From Rubrolithibacter sp043763625 (GTDB taxonomy: Bacteria > Bacteroidota > Bacteroidia > Sphingobacteriales > Sphingobacteriaceae), in assembly GCA_043763625.1 (NCBI GenBank), contig JAYULL010000009.1, positions 8,852 through 72,851 of the forward strand: a DNA stretch of 64,000 bases, given 5' to 3'. The notes below the pieces were generated by a model. The model was not told the DNA's origin and did not search any database. It worked only from the letters and a program-made list of their open reading frames with translations. Each line of letters opens with the position of its first letter. The first letter of the stretch is position 1. Below, piece after piece: positions 52,922-62,407 of the stretch. The position numbers and the translations under genes are program-made.

Positions 52922-53509
52922 TTACCGGCCATTTTGCAATTCGTGAACATACATAACAATTTTCCATCGCTCGGTAGGGTTAAGTTGAGTTCGATGCGGA
53001 CCCATTAGGTTTAAGCCATAAGTTATAGTGTGGAAAATCTTCCCGTCTGTTAAATCCTTCATTGCCCCGCCTCTGGACGAGTTACCTGTCGAGTAAGACG
53101 GCGGCGGCGGAAATTTTTCATTTTTGACAATCTGCCCGTCTCCCTGCCCCTTTTCTCCGTGGCAGTGCGAACACATATTTACATAAAGCGATTTCCCCTC
53201 TTCGAGATTAGCCATATCTGCGGGAAGCGGATTGGTTAATTCTTTTCCTGCAGTTTCGTAACCTTCAATTGTGTTCGGATATGTGTCGACAACTGCATCG
53301 TAACCAACCGGAATTGTGTTTTGAGGAGGAACTTGAGCAGTTTGTCCGTTTGCAAAATTTCTATTGGGCTGGTCGTAATTATAAGCAATCGGATCGTACA
53401 TATTCCGTGCGTACTCCCAACCGGTACTGCGTTTATCACCGCAAGAAGAAATTACGGCAGAAACGGCAAGAGTTAAAAAACCGGCGCTTACTATTCTAAG
53501 CTTCTTCAT
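52922..53509 (-). CDS. actE: Alternative Complex III mono-haem cytochrome c ActE
   Basis: The 195-residue lipoprotein (start at 53509: MKKLRIVSAGFL, lipobox VISSC) carries one c-type haem at CSHCHGEKGQGDG, with an axial Met likely in GLNLMGPH. The start overlaps the ActD end by 14 bp; 53518 is an alternative. It would pass electrons from ActA to the oxidase. Exported and lipid-anchored. Confidence 0.93.
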   Translation of the reverse strand: MKKLRIVSAGFLTLAVSAVISSCGDKRSTGWEYARNMYDPIAYNYDQPNRNFANGQTAQVPPQNTIPVGYDAVVDTYPNTIEGYETAGKELTNPLPADMANLEEGKSLYVNMCSHCHGEKGQGDGQIVKNEKFPPPPSYSTGNSSRGGAMKDLTDGKIFHTITYGLNLMGPHRTQLNPTERWKIVMYVHELQNGR

Positions 53510-54038
53510 AACTAACATATTTTCTTTCGTTGTGCTTAATTTCAACAGCACCTGCTTCTTTCAATAAATTATCAATCTTATCATGCTCGGAATTTGAATT
53601 TGCATCAATAGCAATAATAAATCTGTCGTTGGTAGCTCTTAAATCCATTACCCTCGGAGTTCTTCCCGGAAATAAGTGATTGGAAGCAAAGAACGTCGAG
53701 CACATTCCGTATGATGCAAACAACACAGTAACCTCAAACATAATTGGAATGAAATCCGGCATAGCAAAGGCTGGTTTACCTCCAATATTCATCGGCCAAT
53801 CACTTACTAACATGTAGTATAGCATGGAGAAGGCGGTAAGGGTACCTGTAAGACCAAAGCAAAATGCAGCAACCGGTAAACGTGATCTTTTATATCCTAA
53901 TTTAGCTTCGACACCGTGAATAGGCATGGGAGTAAATACATCATAGATGCTAATATTATTCTCCTGCAACTTATCGATCCCGTGCATCATATCATCAGGA
54001 TCTTCAAAATGACCTAAAATATATTTTGTATTACTCAT
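53496..54038 (-). CDS. actD: Alternative Complex III subunit ActD (DUF3341)
   Basis: This 180-residue subunit has the DUF3341 layout: a cytoplasmic ferredoxin-like N-terminus (ILGHFEDPDDMMHGIDKLQ), two membrane helices with GGKPAFAMPDFIPIMFEVTVL between and in the second, and a C-terminal domain (ATNDRFIIAIDAN). It holds no cofactor. Confidence 0.93.
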   Translation of the reverse strand: MSNTKYILGHFEDPDDMMHGIDKLQENNISIYDVFTPMPIHGVEAKLGYKRSRLPVAAFCFGLTGTLTAFSMLYYMLVSDWPMNIGGKPAFAMPDFIPIMFEVTVLFASYGMCSTFFASNHLFPGRTPRVMDLRATNDRFIIAIDANSNSEHDKIDNLLKEAGAVEIKHNERKYVSYEEA

Positions 54039-54040
54039 TG

Positions 54041-55519
54041 TTAAATTTTTGCGTATTCAGGTTCAGGTTTTTTAATGCTGTCGTATGCAGAAAGCGATTC
54101 TAAGTAATACTCTCCCTCTTCTTGTTTTACTTTTCCGTCGCGAATTAATTTTTGTTTAACCTGATGGCTCGGGCCTTTCACTAAAAGTTTAACTTCAGCC
54201 ATAGCAATACCCGGCAGCACACGTAAAAACAGCAGGAATAAAGTAAAAAAAAGACCGATCGACCCCACAAATACCAAGACATCTACTACAGACGGATAAA
54301 ACATAACCCAGCTTGACGGGAGATAATCGCGGTGCAACGAAGTAACGATAATTACAAAACGCTCAAACCACATACCTATGTTCACCACAATAGAAAGTAT
54401 CCAAGAAGCCAAAACGCTGGTGCGTATCTTTTTAAACCAGAATAACTGAGGAGAAATTACGTTACAAGTCATCATGCTCCAGTAAGCCCACCAATATGGC
54501 CCGCTGATACGATTTAAGAACGCATATTGCTCATATTCAACCCCTGAATACCAAGCGATAAACAGCTCTGTTAAGTATGCAACCCCTACTATCGAACCCG
54601 TAACCGTTATAATCTTATTCATAGACTCGATGTGGAACATCGTTATGTAATTCTCCCACTTCATTACCTTTCTGGCTACAAGCAGCAAGGTTTGTACCAT
54701 CGCAAAACCTGAAAAAATAGCTCCCGCAACGAAATACGGAGGGAAAATTGTAGTATGCCACCCCGGCACTAATGAGGTTGCAAAGTCCATAGATACAATT
54801 GTATGTACCGAAAGTACCAAAGGCGTAGAAACACCTGCAAGTACCAATGATACAGCTTCAAAACGTTGCCAAGTCTTTACAGAACCATTCCACCCGAAAG
54901 AAAGAAAAGAATAAATTCGGCGACGTAAACCGGTTGCTCGGTCACGGATCGTTGCAATATCCGGCAATAAGCCCGTGTACCAAAAAATTAAGGAAACAGA
55001 GAAGTAAGTTGATATTGCAAACACATCCCAAACAAGTGGCGAGTTGAAGTTCACCCAGAGAGAGCCGAATTGGTTGGGAAGCGGCAATGGCCAATATGCT
55101 ACCCAAGGGCGACCCATGTGAGAAACGACGTATGTTGCGGCGCAAATAACGGCAAAAATCGTCATTGCTTCTGCAGATCGATTAATCGAGTTTCTCCAGT
55201 TCTGACGGAAAAGTAATAAAACTGCCGAGATAAGCGTTCCGGCATGGCCGATACCTACCCACCATACAAAACCTGTAATATCCCAAGCCCATCCTACCGT
55301 TTTATTTAATCCCCAAGCTCCAATACCTACCCAAAAAGTATAGCTGACGGCAACAACCCAAACTAAAGCAAAAATTGCAGCTATAGTAAAACCTATCCAC
55401 CAAGCCTTGTTCGGTTTATTTTCTACAGGAACCAAAATGTCTTCGGTGACCTTGGAGTAGGTAATATTCTCACCGGTTATTAGAGGTTCTCTGATTATTG
55501 ATTCGTGATGACCTGACAT
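54041..55519 (-). CDS. actC: Alternative Complex III subunit ActC (NrfD/PsrC-like)
   Basis: This 492-residue membrane subunit has about ten helices and forms the quinol-binding module next to ActB. Recognisable parts are VGIGHAGTLISAVLLLFRQ, ICAATYVVSHMGRPW, LVLSVHTIVSMDFATSLVPGW and IGLFFTLFLLFLRVLP. It lies 29 bp after ActB. Confidence 0.95.
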   Translation of the reverse strand: MSGHHESIIREPLITGENITYSKVTEDILVPVENKPNKAWWIGFTIAAIFALVWVVAVSYTFWVGIGAWGLNKTVGWAWDITGFVWWVGIGHAGTLISAVLLLFRQNWRNSINRSAEAMTIFAVICAATYVVSHMGRPWVAYWPLPLPNQFGSLWVNFNSPLVWDVFAISTYFSVSLIFWYTGLLPDIATIRDRATGLRRRIYSFLSFGWNGSVKTWQRFEAVSLVLAGVSTPLVLSVHTIVSMDFATSLVPGWHTTIFPPYFVAGAIFSGFAMVQTLLLVARKVMKWENYITMFHIESMNKIITVTGSIVGVAYLTELFIAWYSGVEYEQYAFLNRISGPYWWAYWSMMTCNVISPQLFWFKKIRTSVLASWILSIVVNIGMWFERFVIIVTSLHRDYLPSSWVMFYPSVVDVLVFVGSIGLFFTLFLLFLRVLPGIAMAEVKLLVKGPSHQVKQKLIRDGKVKQEEGEYYLESLSAYDSIKKPEPEYAKI

Positions 55520-55548
55520 ATATCTTTAAAATTTCTCTGATGAAATTA

Positions 55549-58500
55549 TTAAGCTTCTACTACTGTATTTTTAACTTTAGTTTGATAACCTATTCCGGGC
55601 TGAGTATTTAGTTCTTGCAATACGTAATATGTTCGTTCGTTTCCGAGTGCTTTGCGCACTGCCGAATTAGGATCGTTAAAGTCGCCAAAAATTATGGCGT
55701 CGCCCGGACATGTTTGCTGGCAGGCAGTTTGTACTTCTAAATCTTCTAAAGGACGCTTTTCAATTTTTGCCTGAAGTTTGCCTGATTGAATGCGCTGAAC
55801 GCACAAGGTGCATTTCTCCATTACACCGCGAGAACGTGTAGTAACATCAGGATTTAATACGAGTTGTGTAAATTCGTTGTTTAAATAATTATCAAAACGC
55901 GCATCATTCCAGTAATTAAACCAGTTGAAGCGACGTACTTTATATGGGCAGTTGTTTGCGCAATACCGGGTTCCTACACAACGGTTATAAGCCATCATAT
56001 TTAACCCGTCGGATGAATGTACCGTAGCCAGTACCGGGCAAACTGTTTCGCAAGGAGCATGATCACAGTGCTGACAAAGCATGGGCTGATTGACTACTGA
56101 AACATCTTCCATGCTACCGCCTAAGTGCTCAATTTCACGCTCTTCGGTTACTCCTTTTCCTTCTTCGTTGAAAGTATAATAACGGTCTATGCGTATCCAG
56201 TGCATTTCCCTTCGGCGGCGAACTTCGTCCCTACCTACAACGGGAATATTATTCTCAACATTACAAGCTACAATACAAGCCCCGCAACCGGTACAAGCAT
56301 TTAGATCGATGGCCATAACCCAGCTGTGTCCGGGTTGCTCATTGCCCGGCCACAAATCATAAGTCTTATGACCTTCCGCATTTTTCCCTGTTCCGGAGAA
56401 AGGATCCTTTTTATAATCCTTGAAAGAAGTTTCTCGAATAATATTTCTGCCTTCATACGAGTGGTGAGTTTGGGTTTGTGCCAACTCAAACTTTCCGCCG
56501 GCCTTTGCTATTGAAACAGCACCGGTATATTGGAATGTTCCGTTAACAAAACTCAAGAACGGATAAGCATTTTTACCTACTTCATTTCCGGCTTTACCTG
56601 TTTTGGTTCGCCCATATCCTATAGCTATTGAAACTGTGCCGACAGCTTGTCCGGGTTGATAAAGGGCAGGAAGCGTTATACTATACTTATCCGATTTTAC
56701 TTCAACTAAGTCGAATTCGGCAATGCCTAATTTATCGGCATATTTAGGGTTGATTGCAACATAATTATCCCAGGTAACTTTACTTACCGGATCAGGCAAT
56801 TCCTGCAGCCATGCATTATTAGCATATCTTCCGTCGCGTAGAGCAATTGATTCATACAGATGAAGCTGTACACCGTTATCTCCGCCCTTAGCCAAATTGC
56901 TGCCGGTGCCGGTAATCGCTTGAGCAACAGTCGTCAAATCTTTTGTAAAAGTATATGAAGCGGTCGGTTTTGAACCCAAAAACACGGAACCTGTTTGCAA
57001 TAAGTCTTTCCATGTTTTTCCGGCAGACGGAAGAATATTTTTCTCCCAGTTAGTTCTTACATAGCTGTAATAATCCTTAACGGGAGCATCCGACCAAATC
57101 AGCAAACCCTCTTCTATCGCTCTTCCGTTATTAACCGGATTAATTGTAGGCTGTCCGATGGTATAATAACCTTCAACAGGACGTTCATCTGACCATGACT
57201 CCAAAAAATGTAAGCCGGGAGCAACAACATTACAAACCGAAGCAGTCTCATCTACCCTGTCGGCAAACGAAACTCTCAACGGAACCTTGCTTAAAGCATC
57301 TCCAAGTTCTTTAGCATTTACAAAGCTGTAGGATGGATTAGTATTTAAGAAAAGTACAGCACCAACTTCACCTCGTTTTACTTCATTAACAAAATCAACA
57401 AAATCCGCGTCGTTTCCGGCAGATTGGTAAGAAGGATTATCTAAATCGATCGTAGCTCCATAACTTCCTAAGGCAGAATTAATAGCATTTACTAAAATTT
57501 GAGTAGATACATCATTAGTTCCTGAAACTACTAAAGCTCGGCCTTTTGCGGCGCTAAGTTCTTTCGCGGTAAGAGCGATAGCTTTTTCAGCTTTCGTATT
57601 AGATAGTTTCGCGCCTCCAAGGTTTCCACCGGTCAAAGCATTATAAAGGCTCAATAAAGCAGGGCCTTCCTCAGAAGGTTTAATGGCGATACGGGCATCG
57701 GCGTTTGCTCCTGTCATCGACATGCCGGCTTCAAACTGAATATGACGAGACATTTTACCGCCTTTCAGAGATGACATGTTTCGGTTTGAAACATACTGAC
57801 GATTAAATTCCAGCGGGGAAATCCAGGTCCCTAGGAAATCAGCACTAAAACTTACTATAACATCCGCTTTATCAAAGTAATAATGCGGTAGCGCAGCCTT
57901 TCCAAAGCTGTTTTCGTTTGCTTTTATAATTCCTGAATAAGATACAGCATCCGTCTGAACGTGTTTAGTATTCGGATATTTTGTAGTAAAATCCGTAATT
58001 ACAGCTTGCGTTGAAGGGCTTGTAATTGTAGATGAAATAATTCTTATCTTCTTTCCGGCTGATTGAGCCTTGTTTAACTCGTTTTTAACAAAAGTATCAA
58101 CTGACGACCAAGAACTTGCTTTGCCTTCTAATTGAGGAGCCTTTAATTTAGAAACATCATACAAATCTAAAACGGAAGCCTGACCTACTGCATCTAAACG
58201 CCCTTTTCCCAAAATACAATTAGGGTTACCTTCAATCTTAATCGGACGCCCCTCTCTTGTTTTAACTAAAACACTGTAGCCGTTAAAATTGGAAGTATAA
58301 TAATTAGCAACACCCGGGGTTATCTCTTCAGGTTTGATTAGATAAGGAATGGATTTATGAATAGGAGCTCTTTCACATGCCGCCAATGTTACTGCACTTA
58401 AACCGAATCCCAAAGCTTTTAAAAAATCACGACGAGGCGTGGGGGTACGTAATCCGGCCTCACTTAAAACTTCCTCAATAGGAAGCGATTCGGCAAATTC

Positions 58501-58578
58501 ATTACTACTATTTTTAACAAATTCCGGAGTTCTTTGCAGTTCTTCTAAACCTTTCCAGTATTTTTTATTGCCTTCCAT
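55549..58578 (-). CDS. actB: Alternative Complex III iron-sulfur subunit ActB
   Basis: This 1009-residue protein fuses a molybdopterin-oxidoreductase-like domain (about 80-700) to a ferredoxin domain (about 735-1000). A Tat-like signal lies unusually deep, at about residue 48 (PRRDFLKALGFGLSAVTLAAC), as in the 'TAT-variant-translocated' family; the Cys may be lipidated. Iron-sulfur ligands are CTGCGACIVACNVEN, CQHCDHAPCETVCP, CVGTRYCANNCPYK and CTLC with CQQTCP. ActB of ACIII does not bind molybdenum. It moves electrons from the quinol site to ActA. Confidence 0.96.
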   Translation of the reverse strand: MEGNKKYWKGLEELQRTPEFVKNSSNEFAESLPIEEVLSEAGLRTPTPRRDFLKALGFGLSAVTLAACERAPIHKSIPYLIKPEEITPGVANYYTSNFNGYSVLVKTREGRPIKIEGNPNCILGKGRLDAVGQASVLDLYDVSKLKAPQLEGKASSWSSVDTFVKNELNKAQSAGKKIRIISSTITSPSTQAVITDFTTKYPNTKHVQTDAVSYSGIIKANENSFGKAALPHYYFDKADVIVSFSADFLGTWISPLEFNRQYVSNRNMSSLKGGKMSRHIQFEAGMSMTGANADARIAIKPSEEGPALLSLYNALTGGNLGGAKLSNTKAEKAIALTAKELSAAKGRALVVSGTNDVSTQILVNAINSALGSYGATIDLDNPSYQSAGNDADFVDFVNEVKRGEVGAVLFLNTNPSYSFVNAKELGDALSKVPLRVSFADRVDETASVCNVVAPGLHFLESWSDERPVEGYYTIGQPTINPVNNGRAIEEGLLIWSDAPVKDYYSYVRTNWEKNILPSAGKTWKDLLQTGSVFLGSKPTASYTFTKDLTTVAQAITGTGSNLAKGGDNGVQLHLYESIALRDGRYANNAWLQELPDPVSKVTWDNYVAINPKYADKLGIAEFDLVEVKSDKYSITLPALYQPGQAVGTVSIAIGYGRTKTGKAGNEVGKNAYPFLSFVNGTFQYTGAVSIAKAGGKFELAQTQTHHSYEGRNIIRETSFKDYKKDPFSGTGKNAEGHKTYDLWPGNEQPGHSWVMAIDLNACTGCGACIVACNVENNIPVVGRDEVRRRREMHWIRIDRYYTFNEEGKGVTEEREIEHLGGSMEDVSVVNQPMLCQHCDHAPCETVCPVLATVHSSDGLNMMAYNRCVGTRYCANNCPYKVRRFNWFNYWNDARFDNYLNNEFTQLVLNPDVTTRSRGVMEKCTLCVQRIQSGKLQAKIEKRPLEDLEVQTACQQTCPGDAIIFGDFNDPNSAVRKALGNERTYYVLQELNTQPGIGYQTKVKNTVVEA

Positions 58579-58621
58579 TTAAGCTATATAACTGTATGAG
58601 TACGTTCTGATAATATTTTAA

Positions 58622-59908
58622 TTAATAGTGACATCGTGCACACTCGGTTCCGCCAAGTACTGCAGCTGTTATTTTTTCACCTTTTTTAACTTTTTCGTGA
58701 GCAGCAACCAATTTGTCGTAATATGCGTTGCCCTTGTAATTAACCTCTGTTTCGCGGTGGCAATTGATACACCATTTCATGGTTAAAGGTGAGTACTGAT
58801 AAACTTCAGACATAGTTTCAACAGGACCATGACATTTTTGGCATTTAACTCCGTTAACTTTTACGTGTACAGCATGGTTGAAATAAGCCAAGTCCGGCAA
58901 ATTATGAATCCGAATCCACTGAATAGGTTTTTTGTTTTTGCCGTATTTTTGGGTCTCCGGATTATAATCTAAGGCTTTATAAATTTTCATGATTTCCGGG
59001 GAAGTTTGTCCGCCGTATTTTTCACTTGCCGTAATGTGGTTGTGGCAGTTCATACAAACGTTAGCCGAAGGAATGGATGCGTTTTTTGATTTATAAGCAG
59101 CTGAGTGGCAATACTGACAATCGATCTTGTTTACCCCGGCGTGTACATCGTGCGGAAATTTGATTGGTTGTACGGGTTGATAACCTTGATGAACGCCTGT
59201 ATCCCACATCGTTTTCCAACCCCAAGAACCCAAAAAGATTACCGAAAGTAAAATTAGAAAGAAAATGAACTTCTTATTTTTTAAAAGCTCTTTAAAACGA
59301 TCTGAAGTTGAGGTTTCATCATCCGATGATTCCTGAGGTAGTTCTCCGCCTTGGCGTTGAATTAAAAGACGTTGTAAAGTCTTAATTACTTTGTTTAGAA
59401 CTACTATAACCAATAGGGCTGCTATTATTACAAGTATTAAACCTCCCAACATAAAATCGCTTACATCATCTTTACCGGCACCTGCGGCTGCTTCTGTGCC
59501 GCCTGCATCTGTAGTAGTGCCCCCTGCTGCCGGAGCTTTCTTATCGCCTTCTTGAAAATAGGCAATCATATTATCGATTTCCTCATCTGATAACGTAGGA
59601 AAAGCGGGCATTGCCACCTTATTATACTCATTGAACAAGGCCACAGCATCTTTATCTCCGGAAGCTATTAACTTACCGGAATTTTTTATCCAGCTGCGCA
59701 GCCACTCTTTAGAACGGCGGTCGCCTACTCCTTTTAATGCCGGTCCTACAACTTTCTTATCAAGGGCATGGCAGGCGGTACAATTTTGTTTAAAAATTGC
59801 AGCCCCTTTCGATGCATCTTGAGCCTTCAGCGAAGAAGTTAGGCCAAGAAAAAAGATCAAGAGTAAAAATTTGCAAACACTTTTAAAAAACAATGAGATG
59901 TTTCTCAT
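58622..59908 (-). CDS. actA: Alternative Complex III multihaem cytochrome ActA with fused mono-haem domain
   Basis: This 428-residue protein has six CxxCH motifs. After a signal peptide (ending near SLKAQ), a cytochrome c domain carries CTACH at residue 43 and an axial Met in KVAMPAFP. A membrane helix (about 150-175), a charged linker and a second helix (about 212-232) precede the pentahaem ActA part: CQYCH, CMNCH, CQKCH, CINCH, CARCH. Standard ActA has only the pentahaem part; the N-terminal mono-haem fusion adds an electron carrier. It is the first gene of the operon. Confidence 0.95.
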   Translation of the reverse strand: MRNISLFFKSVCKFLLLIFFLGLTSSLKAQDASKGAAIFKQNCTACHALDKKVVGPALKGVGDRRSKEWLRSWIKNSGKLIASGDKDAVALFNEYNKVAMPAFPTLSDEEIDNMIAYFQEGDKKAPAAGGTTTDAGGTEAAAGAGKDDVSDFMLGGLILVIIAALLVIVVLNKVIKTLQRLLIQRQGGELPQESSDDETSTSDRFKELLKNKKFIFFLILLSVIFLGSWGWKTMWDTGVHQGYQPVQPIKFPHDVHAGVNKIDCQYCHSAAYKSKNASIPSANVCMNCHNHITASEKYGGQTSPEIMKIYKALDYNPETQKYGKNKKPIQWIRIHNLPDLAYFNHAVHVKVNGVKCQKCHGPVETMSEVYQYSPLTMKWCINCHRETEVNYKGNAYYDKLVAAHEKVKKGEKITAAVLGGTECARCHY

Positions 59909-59989
59909 ATTGAGTCTTTATACTAAAAATTTGAACTTTCAATTGCCCGAAATAACGGTTGATACATTTTATCCCCCTTTTTCGATCGA

Positions 59990-60023
59990 CAAAAGTATAA
60001 TATATTCGCCGATGCATGACAAA
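59990..60023 (-). promoter_or_regulatory. Candidate promoter of the ACIII-oxidase operon
   Basis: On the minus strand, TTTG at 60020-60023 and TACTTTTG at 59990-59997 are 22 nt apart, near the Bacteroidota promoter layout. Transcription would begin around 59984, about 75 nt before actA. No other convincing promoter was seen between the operon genes, which are 1-80 bp apart or overlapping. Confidence 0.5.
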
Positions 60024-60064
60024 GGAATGACGGGTATTAACAATTTATAATCGTTCTAAATAAA

Positions 60065-60094
60065 TAAAAAACGCCTTCTCATAGCATTGAAGGC
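60065..60094 (-). terminator. Terminator of the deoxyhypusine-synthase-like gene
   Basis: On the minus strand GCCTTC pairs with GAAGGC around a 10-nt loop, followed by G and six T, then AT-rich sequence. It lies about 60 bp past the gene's stop codon. Confidence 0.75.
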
Positions 60095-60155
60095 ATTTTT
60101 GAAGCCATTAAAATAAAAGTGATTATGCTCTTGTTTGTTTATTATAAATATTTTA

Positions 60156-61136
60156 TTAATATCTAAGTACCCAGGCAAAAATTAATGGAGCAACGATAGT
60201 AGCGTCAGATTCTACTATAAACTTAGGGGTATGAATGTCCAATTTTCCCCAAGTTATCTTCTCGTTCGGGACGGCACCTGAGTACGAACCGTATGAGGTT
60301 GTAGAATCGGAAATCTGACAGAAATAGCTCCAAAAAGGCACTTCATGCATCTCTAAATCTTGGTATAACATGGGTACAACGCAGATTGGAAAATCACCTG
60401 CTATACCTCCCCCGATTTGGAAAAACCCGATTCCTTTTCCGCCGGAATTCGCCCGGTACCAATCTGCCAACCACGCCATATATTCAATACCGCTTTTCAT
60501 GGTTGAAGCTTTAATCTCTCCCTTAATTACGTAGGAGGCAAAAATGTTTCCCATCGTACTGTCTTCCCATCCCGGAACTATGATAGGGAGATTTTTTTCG
60601 GCAGCGGCAATCATCCAGCTGTGCTCTTCCGGAATTTCATAATTTTCCTCCATCACTCTGCTTAACAGTAGTTTATACATAAACTCGTGGGGAAAGTATC
60701 GTTCACCGCTATCATCTGCGTCTTTCCATATTTTATGAATATGACGTTGTATTCTGCGAAAAGCTTCCTCTTCCGGAATACAGGTATCGGTAACCCGATT
60801 GTAGCCGCTCTCTAACAAATCCCATTCTTCCTGCGGGCTCAGGTCTCGATAGTTTGGGACTCGTTTATAGTGGGAATGTGCTACCAAGTTCATTACGTCT
60901 TCCTCCAAGTTGGCACCTGTACATGATATAATAGCGACTTTATCTTGACGGATCATTTCGGCAAGCGATATTCCTAACTCCGCAGTACTCATTGCCCCTG
61001 CAAGAGTTATCATCATTTTACCGCCTTCCTCCAAATGAGTTTCGTATCCTTTTGCCGCATCAATCACCGCGGCTGCGTTAAAATGCCGGTAATTATGCTC
61101 TATAAATTTTGAAACCGGTCCTCTCTCTGTGCTCAT
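60156..61136 (-). CDS. Deoxyhypusine synthase-family protein without the catalytic lysine
   Basis: This 326-residue protein has the DHS fold: GGKMMITLAGAMSTAELGIS, ISCTGANLEEDVMNLVAH, IIVPGWEDSTMGNIF, and a C-terminal WGKLDI after GSYSGAVPNEK. In eukaryotic DHS the catalytic Lys is in GGGVVKHH; here the region is GGGIAGDF with Gly at residue 247. Bacteria have no eIF5A to modify, and some bacterial homologues act in polyamine synthesis, such as homospermidine formation. Without the lysine, the covalent imine step of DHS cannot occur in the usual way. It stands alone and has a terminator. Family sure, reaction open. Confidence 0.85.
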   Translation of the reverse strand: MSTERGPVSKFIEHNYRHFNAAAVIDAAKGYETHLEEGGKMMITLAGAMSTAELGISLAEMIRQDKVAIISCTGANLEEDVMNLVAHSHYKRVPNYRDLSPQEEWDLLESGYNRVTDTCIPEEEAFRRIQRHIHKIWKDADDSGERYFPHEFMYKLLLSRVMEENYEIPEEHSWMIAAAEKNLPIIVPGWEDSTMGNIFASYVIKGEIKASTMKSGIEYMAWLADWYRANSGGKGIGFFQIGGGIAGDFPICVVPMLYQDLEMHEVPFWSYFCQISDSTTSYGSYSGAVPNEKITWGKLDIHTPKFIVESDATIVAPLIFAWVLRY

Positions 61137-61154
61137 ATTTTTACTTTTTATGAT

Positions 61155-61190
61155 TTTGCAAAGTAAAGAATTTAGAAAGCGATAATTTTG
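61155..61190 (+). promoter_or_regulatory. Candidate promoter of the Omp85-like gene
   Basis: TAATTTTG at 61183-61190 matches TAnnTTTG fully; a TTTG at 61155-61158 is 24 nt upstream, somewhat far. The leader would be about 60 nt to the GTG at 61259. Confidence 0.4.
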
Positions 61191-61258
61191 AATTTCTTTA
61201 AATTGTAGAAGGTATTTGTTTGCTCGTCCAAGCTCAAAAACAACACTATATTCGTGCC

Positions 61259-62407
61259 GTGATCAAGCAATTTTTAAAATACTTTATACTCCTTTCCGGG
61301 ATACCGGTTGTTCTTTTATCACCTGCTTCAGGTCAAACTCGCATTTTGAAACGCCTTATGTCTAACCAAAAAGATTCTACGCGTTCATCAAGTTTTTTGC
61401 CTTTGCCGGTTCTAGGATATTCGCCGGTTACAGGATGGGAGTTCGGAGTTTCTGCACTATATTCTTTTTATACCGACCGCGAGGACACCTTAACACGAAA
61501 TTCGATTATTGGCGGACTTGCCTCTTTTACCACCAAAAAGCAGTCGAATTTTTTAGCTAAGGCCGATATCTGGTCCTACCAAAATAAGTATCACTACCTC
61601 GGAGAAATTCGATATAAAGATTTTCCCTTTAATTTTTACGGAGTAGGAAACAGAACACGAGAAGCCGATCTGGATACAATAGATCAAGCTCTATTTCGCC
61701 TTAAAGGAGAAATTGAAAAATTGATTAAACGCCGCTACTATGGCGGCTTGAACTTAAGATTCGAAAACTACAATTATAAGGATCTCGGTGTGCGGGGAAT
61801 TTATGCAAACACCCCTGCTTTGCCGGGAAAAGCGGGCGGAAAGGTTCTCTTCCTCGGTGCTTCGCAAATACTTGATACCAGAAATACAAACACTTATACT
61901 ACTCGCGGGACTTACTTTAAATTGAACTATTCTTACGCTCCGAATTTTTTCGGCGGGAATAATTTTACCGGAAGTTACTCTAAAGTTGATTTCAGGACTT
62001 TTGCCGGTTTTAACCGAAAGACGGTTGTAGGATTTAATTTTGTCTATGAATCCCTGCAAGGCAATAACACACCTTTTTATTTATTGCCTCAGTTAGGGAA
62101 CGACGAAATTATGCGGGGTTATTACACGGGGAGATACCGAAACGAAAATTTGCTTGCTGCACAAGCTGAATGGCGGTACCGGTTTATTCCGCGTTTAGGA
62201 GTTGCCGCTTTTGCCTGTACCGGAAATGTTTATAATACAGGAGGATTAAAAATTCAAGATTTTAAACCGAGTTATGGAGCTGGATTTCGCTACTTTTTTG
62301 ATGTGGAACGTGCTATGAGCGTTCGCTTCGACTATGCTTTCGGAGAAAAACGACCGGGAGAAAAAATTCAAAAAGGGCTTTATATTTCTTTTGGAGAGGC
62401 GTTTTAA
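61259..62407 (+). CDS. BamA/TamA-family (Omp85-like) outer-membrane barrel protein
   Basis: The GTG at 61259 is chosen because a signal peptide (IKQFLKYFILLSGIP, ending near SPASGQ) follows it; a TTG at 61220 is also in frame. The 382-residue protein has no POTRA repeats. It begins with PVLGYSPVTGWEFGVSALYSF and ends with YAFGEKRPGEKIQKGLYISFGEAF, the latter matching the bacterial surface-antigen (D15) barrel end with a C-terminal Phe. It is about 16 amphipathic strands long, so it is a stand-alone barrel. Function (transport or phospholipase-like) unknown. Confidence 0.85.
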   Translation: MIKQFLKYFILLSGIPVVLLSPASGQTRILKRLMSNQKDSTRSSSFLPLPVLGYSPVTGWEFGVSALYSFYTDREDTLTRNSIIGGLASFTTKKQSNFLAKADIWSYQNKYHYLGEIRYKDFPFNFYGVGNRTREADLDTIDQALFRLKGEIEKLIKRRYYGGLNLRFENYNYKDLGVRGIYANTPALPGKAGGKVLFLGASQILDTRNTNTYTTRGTYFKLNYSYAPNFFGGNNFTGSYSKVDFRTFAGFNRKTVVGFNFVYESLQGNNTPFYLLPQLGNDEIMRGYYTGRYRNENLLAAQAEWRYRFIPRLGVAAFACTGNVYNTGGLKIQDFKPSYGAGFRYFFDVERAMSVRFDYAFGEKRPGEKIQKGLYISFGEAF

